30,283 bases of DNA, taken from positions 1-30,283 of the forward strand of contig CAYRFV010000031.1 in assembly GCA_964423545.1 (NCBI GenBank). The letters are read 5' to 3'. Origin of the DNA: JALOOE01 sp964423545 (GTDB lineage: Bacteria > Chloroflexota > Anaerolineae > CG2-30-64-16). A program made the translations under genes and the position numbers. The notes under the pieces were generated by a model. It was given only the letters and a program-made list of their open reading frames with translations, was not told the DNA's origin and searched no databases. This document shows, piece after piece, positions 14,686 through 23,886 of this stretch. Each line of letters starts with the position of its first letter. Position 1 is the first letter of the stretch.

Positions 14686-16161
14686 ATGCCAACTGACGAA
14701 TATCACCTGATCGTGGTAGGTGCGGGCAGCGGCGGCGTGGCAGCAGCTCTCAGCGCCGCGCGGCTGGGGTTGCGCGTGCTACTGGTGGAGAAGGCTGACA
14801 TGCTCGGCGGCAACGCCACGCGCTGCGGCGTCAACTGCTGGGAGCCGGGTGTGGGCGGCACCGGCATCCCCTTCGACATCTACAAGCGGCTCAAGCGCCT
14901 GCCACTGGCCGTGGGCATTTACAGCTTCGGCCGGCATTTCATGTGGCAGCGGCCTGATGAGCCGATCGCTTTCCCTGGCGGGGAGCAGGTGGTGGATCCC
15001 ACGAAACGCTACCTGGATTCGTTGCTGCGCCACGGGACACGAAACCTCTCGCGCGACGAAGCGCTGGCATATCGTCGGGAAAAATGGCATGGCGTGCTGT
15101 TCGAGCCGGATCTGTGCGCCCAAGTGATGGAGGAGCTGCTGGCGGAGACCGGACGCTGCACGCTGCTGAAGAATACCGCCTTCACCCGCGTTATCATGGA
15201 CGGGCGGCGCATCGCATCGCTGGAGCTCTCCGGCGGCCAACAGGTCAGCGCGCCGTTCTTCGTTGACAGCACAGCGAACATCCACCTCGCCGCGGCGTGC
15301 GGCTGCGAAACGATGTTGGGCCAGGAGAGCCGGGCGACCTTCGGCGAATTCAACGCGCCGGATAACCCTAACGACCGTCTCAACGGCGTCACCCTGATCT
15401 ATCGGGCTACGCCAACCACGATACCGGGCGTCGAACCGGTACCACCGGACATCCCAGAAGCCTGCTGGTGGGCGCCCAAATTCCCAGTGGCCGCGATCAA
15501 CCACTATCCCAGCGGCGATCTCAACATCAACATGCTGCCGACGATGGAAGGCCGCGAGGCGTTTGACATGGGGTTCGATGTAGCCTATGCCGAATGCACG
15601 CGCCGCGTCTACGCCCATTGGCATCACAACCAGATGGCTTTCCCGGAGCTCCAGGGGTACCGACTGCTGCGAATAGCGCCCGGCCTGGGTGTAAGAGAGA
15701 CGCGGCGGGTGGTCGGCCGCGCCATCCTGACCCAGCACGACCTCATGGCGGGACTGAACCGCCAGGAGCACGCCGATATCATCGCCATCGCCGACCACGC
15801 CATGGATACCCACGGCGCCAGCACCGGCCGCGCCGGGACACGCGAGCACGATCAGCCCTACGGCGTGCCCTATCGCTGTCTCCTGCCGCGTGACGTGGAC
15901 AACCTGCTGGTCGCCTGCCGCGGGGCCAGCTTCAGCTCGGTCGCCGCGTCGAGTTGCCGGCTCTCCCGCACCATGATGCAACTGGGCCAGGCCGCGGGCA
16001 CGGCCGCTGCACTCGCCCTCGAGCACGAGGTAGATTTGGCCGATGTGCCGCCGGCCGCGCTGCAAGATCGGCTACGAGACCAGCATGTGTCGCTCGAATG
16101 GCCCATGCCGGCTCAACTCGTATCACATTTGATGAACGAAGATGAGGACTCGCAAAGATGA
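14686..16161 (+). CDS. FAD-dependent oxidoreductase (FAD_oxidored / PF12831-like)
   Basis: A 491-residue cytosolic flavoprotein. The N-terminal Rossmann segment is intact: LIVVGAGSGGVAAALSAARL with GAGSGG at residues 12-17 and LLVEKADMLGGNATRCGVNC, the Cys-containing GG loop. Near the C-terminus the second FAD segment (RDVDNLLVACRGASFSSVA, then SCRLSRTMMQLGQAAGTAAAL) is the family signature. The start at 14686 has GGAG five bases upstream; a GTG 18 bases earlier is less likely. The substrate is unknown; homologues often sit with carbohydrate ABC importers and dehydrogenases, so a sugar-derived alcohol oxidation is plausible. It overlaps the next gene by four bases (ATGA), so the two are translationally coupled. 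Confidence 0.85.
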   Translation: MPTDEYHLIVVGAGSGGVAAALSAARLGLRVLLVEKADMLGGNATRCGVNCWEPGVGGTGIPFDIYKRLKRLPLAVGIYSFGRHFMWQRPDEPIAFPGGEQVVDPTKRYLDSLLRHGTRNLSRDEALAYRREKWHGVLFEPDLCAQVMEELLAETGRCTLLKNTAFTRVIMDGRRIASLELSGGQQVSAPFFVDSTANIHLAAACGCETMLGQESRATFGEFNAPDNPNDRLNGVTLIYRATPTTIPGVEPVPPDIPEACWWAPKFPVAAINHYPSGDLNINMLPTMEGREAFDMGFDVAYAECTRRVYAHWHHNQMAFPELQGYRLLRIAPGLGVRETRRVVGRAILTQHDLMAGLNRQEHADIIAIADHAMDTHGASTGRAGTREHDQPYGVPYRCLLPRDVDNLLVACRGASFSSVAASSCRLSRTMMQLGQAAGTAAALALEHEVDLADVPPAALQDRLRDQHVSLEWPMPAQLVSHLMNEDEDSQR

Positions 16162-16895
16162 AGAACTACGTCGAGGGGAAGGTCGCCATCGTCACTGGCG
16201 GGACCAGCGGCTTCGGCCTGGAAACCGCCCGCGCGCTGCTGGCGATGGGCGCCGAGGTGGTGATCACCGGCCGGGACGAAGACCGCCTGGCGAGAGCTGC
16301 GCGAGAATTGGGAGCAGAGAGTCTGCTCGCTGTGCGCGCCAATGCCACAGAGACCTCACACTGGCAACACGTTGTCGACACGACTGTCGCACGCTTCGGT
16401 CGCATCGACGTACTGGTGAACAACGTTGGCGCCGGCGTCAAGATCGCGCCGTTGGAAGAACAGTCGGACGAACAGATTGAAGCGTCGCTGGCGATTAACC
16501 TCACCAGCGCCATCAAGGGGTGCCGCGAGGTCATCCGGGCCATGAAGCCGCAGGGCCGCGGGCACATCATCAACATCTCCAGCGTTTGCGCCAACCACGC
16601 GTGGCCGGGCTGGACGGTGTACTCGGCCGCCAAGGCAGGCATCGTGCTCTTCACCCGTTGCCTGCACCTGGAGATGGCGGCGTGGGGCGGCAAGGCCACC
16701 ACCGTGATCCCAGCCGCCGCCATCACTGGATTCAAGGCCGCGGCCGACATGCCGGCCACGTGGCCCGCTGGTTTTCCCACGGCTGCCGATTTCGCGCGCA
16801 CCATCGTGCAGGCGATAGACGTGCCCGACAACTGCGTCATCGAAGAACTCACCATCTGGGGCACTGAGCAGGTCAAGACCCTCAGCCCGTATTGA
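16158..16895 (+). CDS. Short-chain dehydrogenase/reductase (first of three)
   Basis: A 245-residue classical SDR. The cofactor motif is VTGGTSGFG, the NNxG motif is LVNNVGAG, and the catalytic Ser (ISSV) and YSAAK tetrad residues are all present. The segment after the first beta strand is VVITGRDEDRL, whose Arg favours NADP(H), though that is an inference. The C-terminal part after PAAAITGF is short and lacks the usual D-V-x-GG end, which may reflect an unusual substrate pocket. It begins inside the stop of the flavoprotein gene (ATGA). It may act on a hydroxyl or keto group of the same intermediate as the flavoprotein. Confidence 0.9.
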   Translation: MKNYVEGKVAIVTGGTSGFGLETARALLAMGAEVVITGRDEDRLARAARELGAESLLAVRANATETSHWQHVVDTTVARFGRIDVLVNNVGAGVKIAPLEEQSDEQIEASLAINLTSAIKGCREVIRAMKPQGRGHIINISSVCANHAWPGWTVYSAAKAGIVLFTRCLHLEMAAWGGKATTVIPAAAITGFKAAADMPATWPAGFPTAADFARTIVQAIDVPDNCVIEELTIWGTEQVKTLSPY

Positions 16896-16903
16896 GGCCA
16901 GCG

Positions 16904-18097
16904 ATGAACGGCAAAGAACGCGTCCGGGCGGCCGTCGCGCGCCGGCCAGTGGACAAGATTCCACTCGGGCTCTACGCGGTGGACCACGACACGATCAGCC
17001 GGGTGATCGGCCGGCCGACCATCGTGCGCAACCAGATCGAGATGGCGATTGCCTTCTGGGAGGGCCGCCACGCCGAAGTGGCTCAGCAATGGGTGACGGA
17101 TCTGGCCGACTTCTACCGCCGGCTGGATTGCGTGGACATCATCACCTGCCGCGACGCCATGCTCATGCCCCCACCGGACGTGCACATGTCACCGCTGATG
17201 TGGGTGAACCCGCGCTACGACCGCCGCGAGCTGCCAGTACCCAGGCGCGTCGCGCCGGATCGCTGGGAAGATCGGGACGGCCGGGTCTACCAGGCCAACT
17301 ACGAGGCCAACGAGATCATCTGCGTCCACGACCCGCTGCTCGCTTCTCCACCGACGTTCACCGCCGCGCAGTTTGCGGGGCCGACTCCGGAGCTCGCGAC
17401 GCCAGATCCAACCGTCTTTGCAGTGCTTGATCAGATCGTCGCGACCTTCGGCGCGGAGAAGTACATCGTCGGTCCCAACGGCGGCAGCCTGATCATCTCC
17501 TTGCTGGGCGGCTACGAAAGTGGGCTGATGCTGCACGTCGAGCAGCCTGAGGTTATCACCGCGTACAACCGCCGGCAGGTCGTGATCCAGAACCGGCTCG
17601 ATCCGTACTTCATCCGTCCAGGCTGCGACGCATCACTCATGGACACCGACATCGGCGGTACAGCCGGGCCGATCATCTCGCCCAGGATGTACCGCGCCCT
17701 CTACGTGCCCTATCTGACACAGCGCATCGCCCACATCAAAGACCTTATCCCGCAGATGATCATGCACAACTGTGGCAACACCCTCCCCCTGATTGACCTG
17801 TTCATCGAGGCCGGGTTCGACTGCTACCAGTCGCTACAGACGACGGCCGGCATGGAGATCGGACTGCTCAAGGCGCGCTTCGGGGAGAGGATGGCCTTTT
17901 GGGGCGGCGTGCCACTGGAGCTGCTCATCGCGGGGACGGCCGACGAAGTGCGAGCTGCCGTGCGGACAGCGCTGGAGCGCGGCGGGCCGACCGGGTTCAT
18001 CCTCGGCCCCAGCCAATCCATCGCCCGCAACACCCGCTACGAGAACTTCATGGCGATGCTGGACGAGTTCGAGCGGCTACGGGGCCGGTATGTCTGA
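16904..18097 (+). CDS. Uroporphyrinogen-decarboxylase-superfamily protein (UROD/MtaA-like), function unknown
   Basis: A 397-residue protein with the UROD-type barrel signature: MNGKERVRAAVARRPVDKIPLG at the start, GPNGGSLIISLLGGYE in the middle, and MHNCGNTLPLIDLFIEAG with H288 and C290. The H-x-C pair is the zinc site of corrinoid:thiol methyltransferases such as MtaA. The third Cys ligand expected about 80 residues later is replaced by Ser (S370 in ILGPSQSI). It is therefore neither a heme-pathway HemE (no heme genes nearby) nor a standard MtaA. The start at 16904 has GAGG six bases upstream, within the end of the previous gene. The context is a sugar operon, with a second UROD-superfamily protein two genes downstream. 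C1 transfer, demethylation or decarboxylation of a sugar derivative are all possible. Confidence 0.8.
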   Translation: MNGKERVRAAVARRPVDKIPLGLYAVDHDTISRVIGRPTIVRNQIEMAIAFWEGRHAEVAQQWVTDLADFYRRLDCVDIITCRDAMLMPPPDVHMSPLMWVNPRYDRRELPVPRRVAPDRWEDRDGRVYQANYEANEIICVHDPLLASPPTFTAAQFAGPTPELATPDPTVFAVLDQIVATFGAEKYIVGPNGGSLIISLLGGYESGLMLHVEQPEVITAYNRRQVVIQNRLDPYFIRPGCDASLMDTDIGGTAGPIISPRMYRALYVPYLTQRIAHIKDLIPQMIMHNCGNTLPLIDLFIEAGFDCYQSLQTTAGMEIGLLKARFGERMAFWGGVPLELLIAGTADEVRAAVRTALERGGPTGFILGPSQSIARNTRYENFMAMLDEFERLRGRYV

Positions 18098-18112
18098 GAT
18101 GGGCGATCAGTG

Positions 18113-19669
18113 ATGGCTGACATGCAGAGCAATGTGGTAGTGTACACGGCCACAGCCGGCGGCGTTGTCGCCAGCGTGGCCGCGGCGCGGGAAGGCGCGA
18201 CGGTCATGCTCGTCGAGCCGGGGCGGCATCTGGGTGGTATGCTGTCGGGCGGGCTGGGGCACTCTGACGTGTTGGGGCAGGAGCAGATCATCGGCGGCAT
18301 AGCGGCCGATGTGTATCGGCGCATGGCGCGCCGATACGGGCGGAAAGACGCCAAAGCTGCGTTTGACTTCGAGCCGCACGTGGCCGAGGACACGCTGAGG
18401 GAGCTGCTGAGCGAGGCCGGCGTGCGTGTGGTGTTCGACGAGCCGATCGAATCTGTGACGAAAGATGGCGCGCGTATCGCGGCCATGGAAACGCGGAGCG
18501 GCGCGACGTTCACCGCGCAAGTCTTCGTGGATGCCGGCTATGAAGGCGATCTCATGGCAAAAGCGGGCGTGCGCTACACCGTGGGCCGCGAAGGACGTGC
18601 CAGGTATAGCGAATCGCTGGCGGGCCGCACCGAGCTGCTGCCGGGACATCACCAATTCAGGTTCGCTGTCTCGCCGTGGCGCGATGGTTCCCTGTTGCCA
18701 TTCGTCGTTCCGCAAGAGAACCTCGCGGCGACCGGCGAGGGTGACGGCAAGTTCCAGGCGTACTGCTTCCGCCTGTGCCTGACAGAACGCACCGAGAACC
18801 GGATCCCCATCCCCGAGCCGAATCGTTATGATCCCGCCGACTACGAGCTGCTCCGGCGTTATTTCATCGCCGGCGGCGACGGCGTGGCGAGCCCCCTCGG
18901 TATCGCGCGTCTGCCGAATGGCAAGTGCGATGTCAACAGCAACGGCCCCGTCTCCACCAATCTGCTGGGCGCAGCCTGGGAATATCCCGAAGCCACCGCC
19001 GAGCGCAGGCGCATGATCTGGGAGCAGCATCGGCGTTGGGCACACGGATTGATGTGGTTCCTGCAAGACGATGCCAGCGTACCTGCGAAACTCCGTGACG
19101 AGGCGCGAACTTGGGGCTTGTGCAAAGATGAGTTCACTGACACCGATGGCTGGCCGCATCAACTCTACATTCGTGAAGGCCGGCGGATGTTGGGCCAGAC
19201 CGTGGTCACTCAGCACGATCTTCAGGAGCAGCGTACCAAACCCGACAGCATCGGGTTGTGTGGCTACAACCTTGACATCCGCGAAGTGCAGTGGGCGAGC
19301 ATCCGCACCTTCGACTTCAGCCGGCAGGAGCGGCTGCGCAGAGACCCGAACGCGGCCGATCAGGTCTTCATGGAAGGCTACCTCAGTCAGCCCGTGGAGC
19401 CGTGGCAGATACCCTATCGGGCCCTGACGCCAAGGGCCGCCGAGTGCAATAACCTCCTTGTGCCCGTTTGTCCCTCCATGAGCACCATCGCCTAAGCCAG
19501 CTTCCGCATGGAGCCGGGCTTCATGATCGCCGGTCATGCAGCGGGGACGGCGACGGCTTTGGCTGTCAGAGAGGGCAGGCCGGTGCAGGCGATTGACATC
19601 GCCGCGTTGCAGGCCGCTCTGCGCAGACAAGGTCAACTTCTGCACCTATCTGATGAGGGAGATCGATGA
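18113..19669 (+). pseudogene. FAD-dependent oxidoreductase (FAD_oxidored family) interrupted by in-frame TAA
   Basis: The first 460 codons encode a second FAD_oxidored-type flavoprotein (REGATVMLVEPGRHLGG, MLSGGLGHSD, VFVDAGYEGDLMAKAGVRY, NLLVPVCPSMSTIA). A TAA at 19493-19495 then stops it. The same frame continues for 57 sense codons as ASFRMEPGFMIAGHAAGTA, exactly the conserved second FAD-binding segment, and ends at TGA 19667-19669, overlapping the next ATG as ATGA. Relatives have Tyr before the A-S segment, so one base change TAC or TAT to TAA explains the break. The N-terminal dinucleotide motif is also weak: YTATAGG where relatives have a Gly at the first position. The original gene would make about 518 residues. 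Whether this is a dead gene, a sequencing error or a suppressed stop is open. The frame downstream shows no further damage, so the event is recent. Confidence 0.82.
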
Positions 19670-20766
19670 AGGCACGGAGCTATCGCGACATAGACTGGCC
19701 GCGGCTGCGCTCGCGCTATGCGTCCTGGTGGCGGGGCGAGCTGGACACCCCGCTCTTCTACATCGCCACCCAACCGCACGTGGCGCTGGAGCCGCGGCCG
19801 CAGGAACATGAAGCGGTGAAACGCTGGTTCATGGATCCGGAAACGCGCATTTCGCGCGAGGTGGCCCTGAACCGCGGTCGCTGGTTCTACGCCGATGGCT
19901 TCCCGACCATTGACATCGGCCGCATCAACATCGGTCAGGCTGCGTTCTGCGGCTGCCCAGCGCATTTCGCTAACGAGACGATCTGGCTCGATCCACTGCT
20001 GGACTCCTGGGATGGCTGGGAGGAAAAGATCCGCTTCGACCCCGCCAACGAGTTGTGGCGCATGACCGTGGCCCAGGCGCACTTGGCGGTCGAGATGTCC
20101 GCTGGCGAGATGGCGATCACCACTCTCGGCGGATTCGAAGGGGTGCTGGACAACCTGGCCACGGTACGCGGGGTCGAAAACGCGCTGACAGATGTCCTTG
20201 ACCATCCAGAGCATGTGCTGGCCCTTGAGCGCCGGTTCCTGGACGACTTCCGCACGATCTATTTCACACTGCACGACATCATCAAGGACAACCCGTGCGG
20301 GATCACCACCTGGAATCGGGCGTTGATGACCGAAGGTCCCGTCCACTGCATGCAGAGCGACTTCTCGTGCATGGTCTCGCCTCGGGCGTTCCGCCGGCTG
20401 GGCAAGTGGTATCTGGAGGAGCAGGCGAGTCTGTTCGCCAACGTGCTCTATCACCTGGATGGCACCAATGCGCTGCAACATCTGCCGATGCTGTGCGAGA
20501 TCACGAAGCTCGACGGTATCCAGGTCGTTTACCAGGTGCCCCACGGCAAGCGCATCACCGGGCTGATGGACAGTTGGCGGCAGATCGCGGCCGCCGACAA
20601 GCGCATCGAGCTTTGGGCGCAGAATCCTCAGGAACTGGCAGATGTGTTGCCGTTTCTCGAAATGCGACCACCAAAAGGTATCAAGCTGAATCTGTTTCCC
20701 CAGGATCGCGAAACGGCCGATGCGCTGGTGGATGGCATCGCACGGTTGGGCTATCCGCTCGAATGA
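19666..20766 (+). CDS. UROD/MetE-superfamily-like protein of unknown function
   Basis: A 366-residue soluble protein without a gene symbol. It opens KARSYRDIDWPRLRSRYASWWRGELDTPLFYI and later has NRALMTEGPVHCMQSDFSCMVSPRAF, YHLDGTNALQHLPMLCEI and LDGIQVVYQVPHGK. This is the pattern of uncharacterised proteins with the uroporphyrinogen-decarboxylase-like barrel, in which a His-x-Asp-Gly precedes the HLP segment. The H-x-C zinc pair of the other UROD-like protein in this operon is absent. Its ATG overlaps the stop of the broken flavoprotein gene (ATGA), which ties the two in translation. A catalytic or corrinoid-related role is a guess; what can be said is that it belongs with the flavoprotein and UROD-like gene block. 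Confidence 0.7.
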   Translation: MKARSYRDIDWPRLRSRYASWWRGELDTPLFYIATQPHVALEPRPQEHEAVKRWFMDPETRISREVALNRGRWFYADGFPTIDIGRINIGQAAFCGCPAHFANETIWLDPLLDSWDGWEEKIRFDPANELWRMTVAQAHLAVEMSAGEMAITTLGGFEGVLDNLATVRGVENALTDVLDHPEHVLALERRFLDDFRTIYFTLHDIIKDNPCGITTWNRALMTEGPVHCMQSDFSCMVSPRAFRRLGKWYLEEQASLFANVLYHLDGTNALQHLPMLCEITKLDGIQVVYQVPHGKRITGLMDSWRQIAAADKRIELWAQNPQELADVLPFLEMRPPKGIKLNLFPQDRETADALVDGIARLGYPLE

Positions 20767-20782
20767 GACAGGGCGAGAGCGA

Positions 20783-22288
20783 ATGATGGGCGATCTTCTT
20801 CTCGGAATTGACGCGGGGCTTACGGCGATCAAGGCGGTGCTTTTCGACCTTACCGGGCGGACGCGGGCGGTGGCGCGCGTCGCCACGCCGCTGTCGGTCG
20901 CGGCAGACGGTCGATCCGAGATTGACATGACCAGTCAGTGGGGAGCGACCTGTCAGGCGATCCGCTCGGCGCTCGGCCAGGCGGGGACGCGCGGGGAGCA
21001 GATCGCGGGCGTTGTCGTGAGTGGCCACGGCAACGGTGCATACCTGTTGGATCGCGACGGCGTGGCGCTGGGGCCAGCGATCAGCTCGATGGATCACCGG
21101 GCTTTGTCCCTGGTGAATGCCTTCTCTGCCCCGACACGCACCGCGCTGCGTGACCTGACGTTCCAGACGCTGTGGAGCGGCCAGCCGGGCATGATCTTGC
21201 GCTGGCTGCGCCAGCACGATCCGGCCCGCTATCGGCAGATTGGCTCGGTGCTCTTCTGCAAGGATTGGCTGCGCTACTGCCTGACGGGTGCGCTGGCCAC
21301 TGACACCACCGACGCCAGCGCATCCGGCCTCTATGCCATCGGGTCGCGGGCCTTCGATCCGGCGATCCTCGATCTGCTGGAGATCCCGGAGGCGCACGCG
21401 TGGCTGCCCCAGGCACAGACCAGCCACCAAGTGATCGCCGGGGTGCGGGCCGATGCGGCACGGCTGACCAGTCTGGCCGTCGGCACGCCCGTGGTCGCGG
21501 GGTTGTTCGACGTCACCGCCAACGCGCTCGGTGCCGGACTCGCGGACGAAGGGCGGTTCTGCGCGGTCGGCGGGACGTGGAGCCTGAACATCGGCCTTAG
21601 CCGCCGGCCGCGCATCCCGGCCACCATTCGCCAGTGTACAATCTACGCCGACGCGTCGCTCTACAGCAACATCGATTCGAGCGCGACCTCGGCGGTCAAT
21701 GTGGCGTGGTTCCTGCGCCGGGTTTTCAGCGACCATGTGACCTATGTGGACTTCGAGCATGCACTCGTCGAATCCCGACCGACCGACGCCGCGCCGCTCT
21801 TCTTGCCGTTCGTCTATAGCGGGCTGCGAGATGATGATCCGGGCGGCAGTTTCCTCGGTTTGCGCAGCTCACACGGCCGCGATGATCTCCTGCGGTCTAT
21901 CGCGGAAGGGATCGCGTTCGCGCATCGCTATCACATCGCGAATCTGCGCCGCGAGGGGTTGACCGGCGACCGGGTGCTCTTCACCGGCGGCGCCAGCCGC
22001 AACCGACCGCTGTGCCAGATCCTGGCGGATGTCCTGCAACTGCCGATCACAACACCGGCGGCCGAAGAGACGGGCGCGTCAGGCGCCTGCATCGTGGCCG
22101 CAGTCGGCATCGGAGCCTTTGCCAGTATTCAGACGGCGGCCGGCCAGATGGTTCATGAGCGGGAATCGTTTCCCCCTGATGCGATCCGCGGGGAGATCTA
22201 TTGTCGAAGGTACGAGCGTTTTCGCGCCGCGGTAGATTGGTTGAGCGATCACAAGGAAATGCACACTGTCGCCAACGCGTGCGAGTAG
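20783..22288 (+). CDS. FGGY-family carbohydrate kinase
   Basis: A 501-residue ATP-dependent sugar kinase. The phosphate-1 loop is LLGIDAGLTAIKAVLFD (residues 6-22), a variant with Leu in place of the usual Thr. The substrate region shows SGHGNGAYLLDRDG and FCKDWLRYCLTGALATDTTDAS. The catalytic Asp lies in GLFDVTANALGAG, and the ATP site in FTGGASRNRPLCQILADVL and EETGASGA. The pattern is closest to L-xylulokinase/AI-2-kinase-like branches, but the substrate cannot be read from it. ATG ATG at 20783/20786, 17 bases after the previous stop, replaces longer in-frame starts that run into the upstream gene. Its product is the likely inducer of the SorC regulator and the likely precursor for the DeoC-like aldolase. 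Confidence 0.93.
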   Translation: MMGDLLLGIDAGLTAIKAVLFDLTGRTRAVARVATPLSVAADGRSEIDMTSQWGATCQAIRSALGQAGTRGEQIAGVVVSGHGNGAYLLDRDGVALGPAISSMDHRALSLVNAFSAPTRTALRDLTFQTLWSGQPGMILRWLRQHDPARYRQIGSVLFCKDWLRYCLTGALATDTTDASASGLYAIGSRAFDPAILDLLEIPEAHAWLPQAQTSHQVIAGVRADAARLTSLAVGTPVVAGLFDVTANALGAGLADEGRFCAVGGTWSLNIGLSRRPRIPATIRQCTIYADASLYSNIDSSATSAVNVAWFLRRVFSDHVTYVDFEHALVESRPTDAAPLFLPFVYSGLRDDDPGGSFLGLRSSHGRDDLLRSIAEGIAFAHRYHIANLRREGLTGDRVLFTGGASRNRPLCQILADVLQLPITTPAAEETGASGACIVAAVGIGAFASIQTAAGQMVHERESFPPDAIRGEIYCRRYERFRAAVDWLSDHKEMHTVANACE

Positions 22289-22302
22289 GGAGGTTCATCA
22301 GC

Positions 22303-23064
22303 ATGGACTTGGGTCTGAAAGATCGCGTCGCCCTGGTGACCGGCGCGCCGTGTGGTCTGGGCCGCGCCACCTGTCTCGCCTTTGCCGCTGAAGGCGCACA
22401 CGTAGCCGTACATCACTTCGACAAGCGCGACGAAGCAACCGGGCTGTGCCGCCACCTGAGCGAGCGCTTTGGTGTGCGGTCGGCCCCCATCTATGCCGAC
22501 ATCACCCAGGAGGCCGACTGCGAGGCGCTGTTCGACGCAGTCGTCGGTGAGTTTGGCCATGTGGACGTCCTCGTAAACAATGCCGGCCTGTGGCCGACCG
22601 CCTTCGTAAAGGATATGACCCGCCAGGAGTGGGATCACACCGTCGCTGTGAACCTGACCGGGCCGTTCATGCTTGCGCAGCGCATGGTGTGGCACCTGCT
22701 GACGACCGGGCGGCCCGGCCGGATTGTCAACATCGTCTCACAGGCAGCGTTTCAGGGCGCCACGTCGGGCCACGCGCACTATGCCGCCGCCAAGGCGGGG
22801 CTGGTGAATCTGACGGTATCGCTGGCACGCGAGGTTGCCCCTCACGGCATCCTTGTGAACGCGGTGGCGCCGGGCATGATGGAGACCCCCATGTCAGCCG
22901 ATGCGCTACGCGAGCGCGGGGAGGCCTACCTGGAACGCATTCCCCTCGGTCGCATCGCCCAGCCCGAGGAGGTGGCGGCTGTGGTGGTCTTCCTGGCCTC
23001 CGACAAAGCCAGCTACATGACCGGCGCCACGGTGGATGTGAGCGGCGGGATGCTGATGCGATAA
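22303..23064 (+). CDS. Short-chain dehydrogenase/reductase (second of three)
   Basis: A 253-residue SDR with VTGAPCGLG cofactor motif, an Asp-containing acidic segment (YADIT), NNAG, the catalytic Ser (VSQ), and YAAAK. The end reads MTGATVDVSGGMLM, the standard FabG-like C-terminus. VHHFDKRDEA after the second strand offers an Asp, fitting NAD(H). AGGGAGG lies nine bases before the ATG and overlaps the kinase stop. With the third SDR immediately after it, it could act on neighbouring carbons of the same sugar. Confidence 0.92.
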   Translation: MDLGLKDRVALVTGAPCGLGRATCLAFAAEGAHVAVHHFDKRDEATGLCRHLSERFGVRSAPIYADITQEADCEALFDAVVGEFGHVDVLVNNAGLWPTAFVKDMTRQEWDHTVAVNLTGPFMLAQRMVWHLLTTGRPGRIVNIVSQAAFQGATSGHAHYAAAKAGLVNLTVSLAREVAPHGILVNAVAPGMMETPMSADALRERGEAYLERIPLGRIAQPEEVAAVVVFLASDKASYMTGATVDVSGGMLMR

Positions 23065-23084
23065 GGAATAAGGAGTCGCAGATA

Positions 23085-23876
23085 ATGGTTAAGTTCGATT
23101 TCGCCGGCAAATCGGTGCTGGTGACCGGCGCGGCCGGCGCCATCGGCAAAGGCATCGCGGCCGAGTTCTGCCGCAGCGGCGCAACGGTGTTCATCACCGA
23201 TCTGCGGGCGGATGCTGTTGCTGCTGCAGTGGCTGAGCTGGCCGCTGACGGGCTGGTGTGCTATGGCCTGGCAGCCGACGTCACGCAGGATGACCAGGTG
23301 CGAGCAGTCGTCGCGGCTGCATCTGAGGCGGGGAAAGGACGCGTTGACATTCTGGTCAATGTCGCGGGGATCGTCGGACAGGGCAAGGTGGAAGAGATCA
23401 GCGAAGCCGACTGGGAGCGCATCTTCTCGGTCAACTGTAAGGGGACTTTCCTCGTCACTCGCGCAGTCGTCCCGCTGATGAAGGCGCACAGCTACGGCCG
23501 CATCGTCAACTTCTCATCCAAATCCGGCAAGACGGGCTCGGCGCTCATGAGCCATTACTCGGCGGCCAAGGCGGCGATCATCGGCTTCACACAGGCGCTG
23601 GCCTACGAGCTGGCCGACAATGGGATCAACGTGAACTGCGTCTGCCCCGGCATCACCGAGAATACCGGCGTCTGGAGCGCGGTCTCAGCCGGCTACGTCG
23701 AAAACCTGCACCTGCCAGTGGAGCAGGTCGTCAAGCAGTTCACCGCCAAGGTGCCGCTCAAGCGGCTGGCCCGGATCGAGGATGTGGTGGCTGTGACCTG
23801 CTTCTTGGCCTCCGCCGGCGCAGATTACATGACCGGACAGGCCGTCAACGTCACCGGCGGCCGCGAAATGCATTGA
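23085..23876 (+). CDS. Short-chain dehydrogenase/reductase (third of three)
   Basis: A 263-residue SDR with VTGAAGAIGKG, DLRAD after the second strand (Asp, so NAD(H) likely), ADVTQ, the catalytic Ser in FSSKSGKTG, YSAAKAA, and NCVCPGITENT. It ends MTGQAVNVTGGREMH. The Cys-containing NVNCVCPG segment and a longer lid (VWSAVSAGYVENLHLPVEQV) resemble SDRs acting on sugar alcohols or sugar acids. AAGGAG lies nine bases before the ATG at 23085; longer in-frame starts overlap the previous gene in another frame and are rejected. The DeoC homologue follows after a 10-base gap. Confidence 0.92.
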   Translation: MVKFDFAGKSVLVTGAAGAIGKGIAAEFCRSGATVFITDLRADAVAAAVAELAADGLVCYGLAADVTQDDQVRAVVAAASEAGKGRVDILVNVAGIVGQGKVEEISEADWERIFSVNCKGTFLVTRAVVPLMKAHSYGRIVNFSSKSGKTGSALMSHYSAAKAAIIGFTQALAYELADNGINVNCVCPGITENTGVWSAVSAGYVENLHLPVEQVVKQFTAKVPLKRLARIEDVVAVTCFLASAGADYMTGQAVNVTGGREMH

Positions 23877-23886
23877 GGAGCAGATC

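Noticed and set aside
16904..18097. HemE (heme-pathway uroporphyrinogen decarboxylase)
   Set aside because: Context is a sugar operon with no heme genes, and the H-x-C pair and sequence ends fit the methyltransferase-like branch better.
14779..19645. Long minus-strand frames opposite the flavoprotein genes
   Set aside because: Mirror frames of GC-rich coding sequence; the plus-strand genes have intact motifs and overlapping starts and stops.
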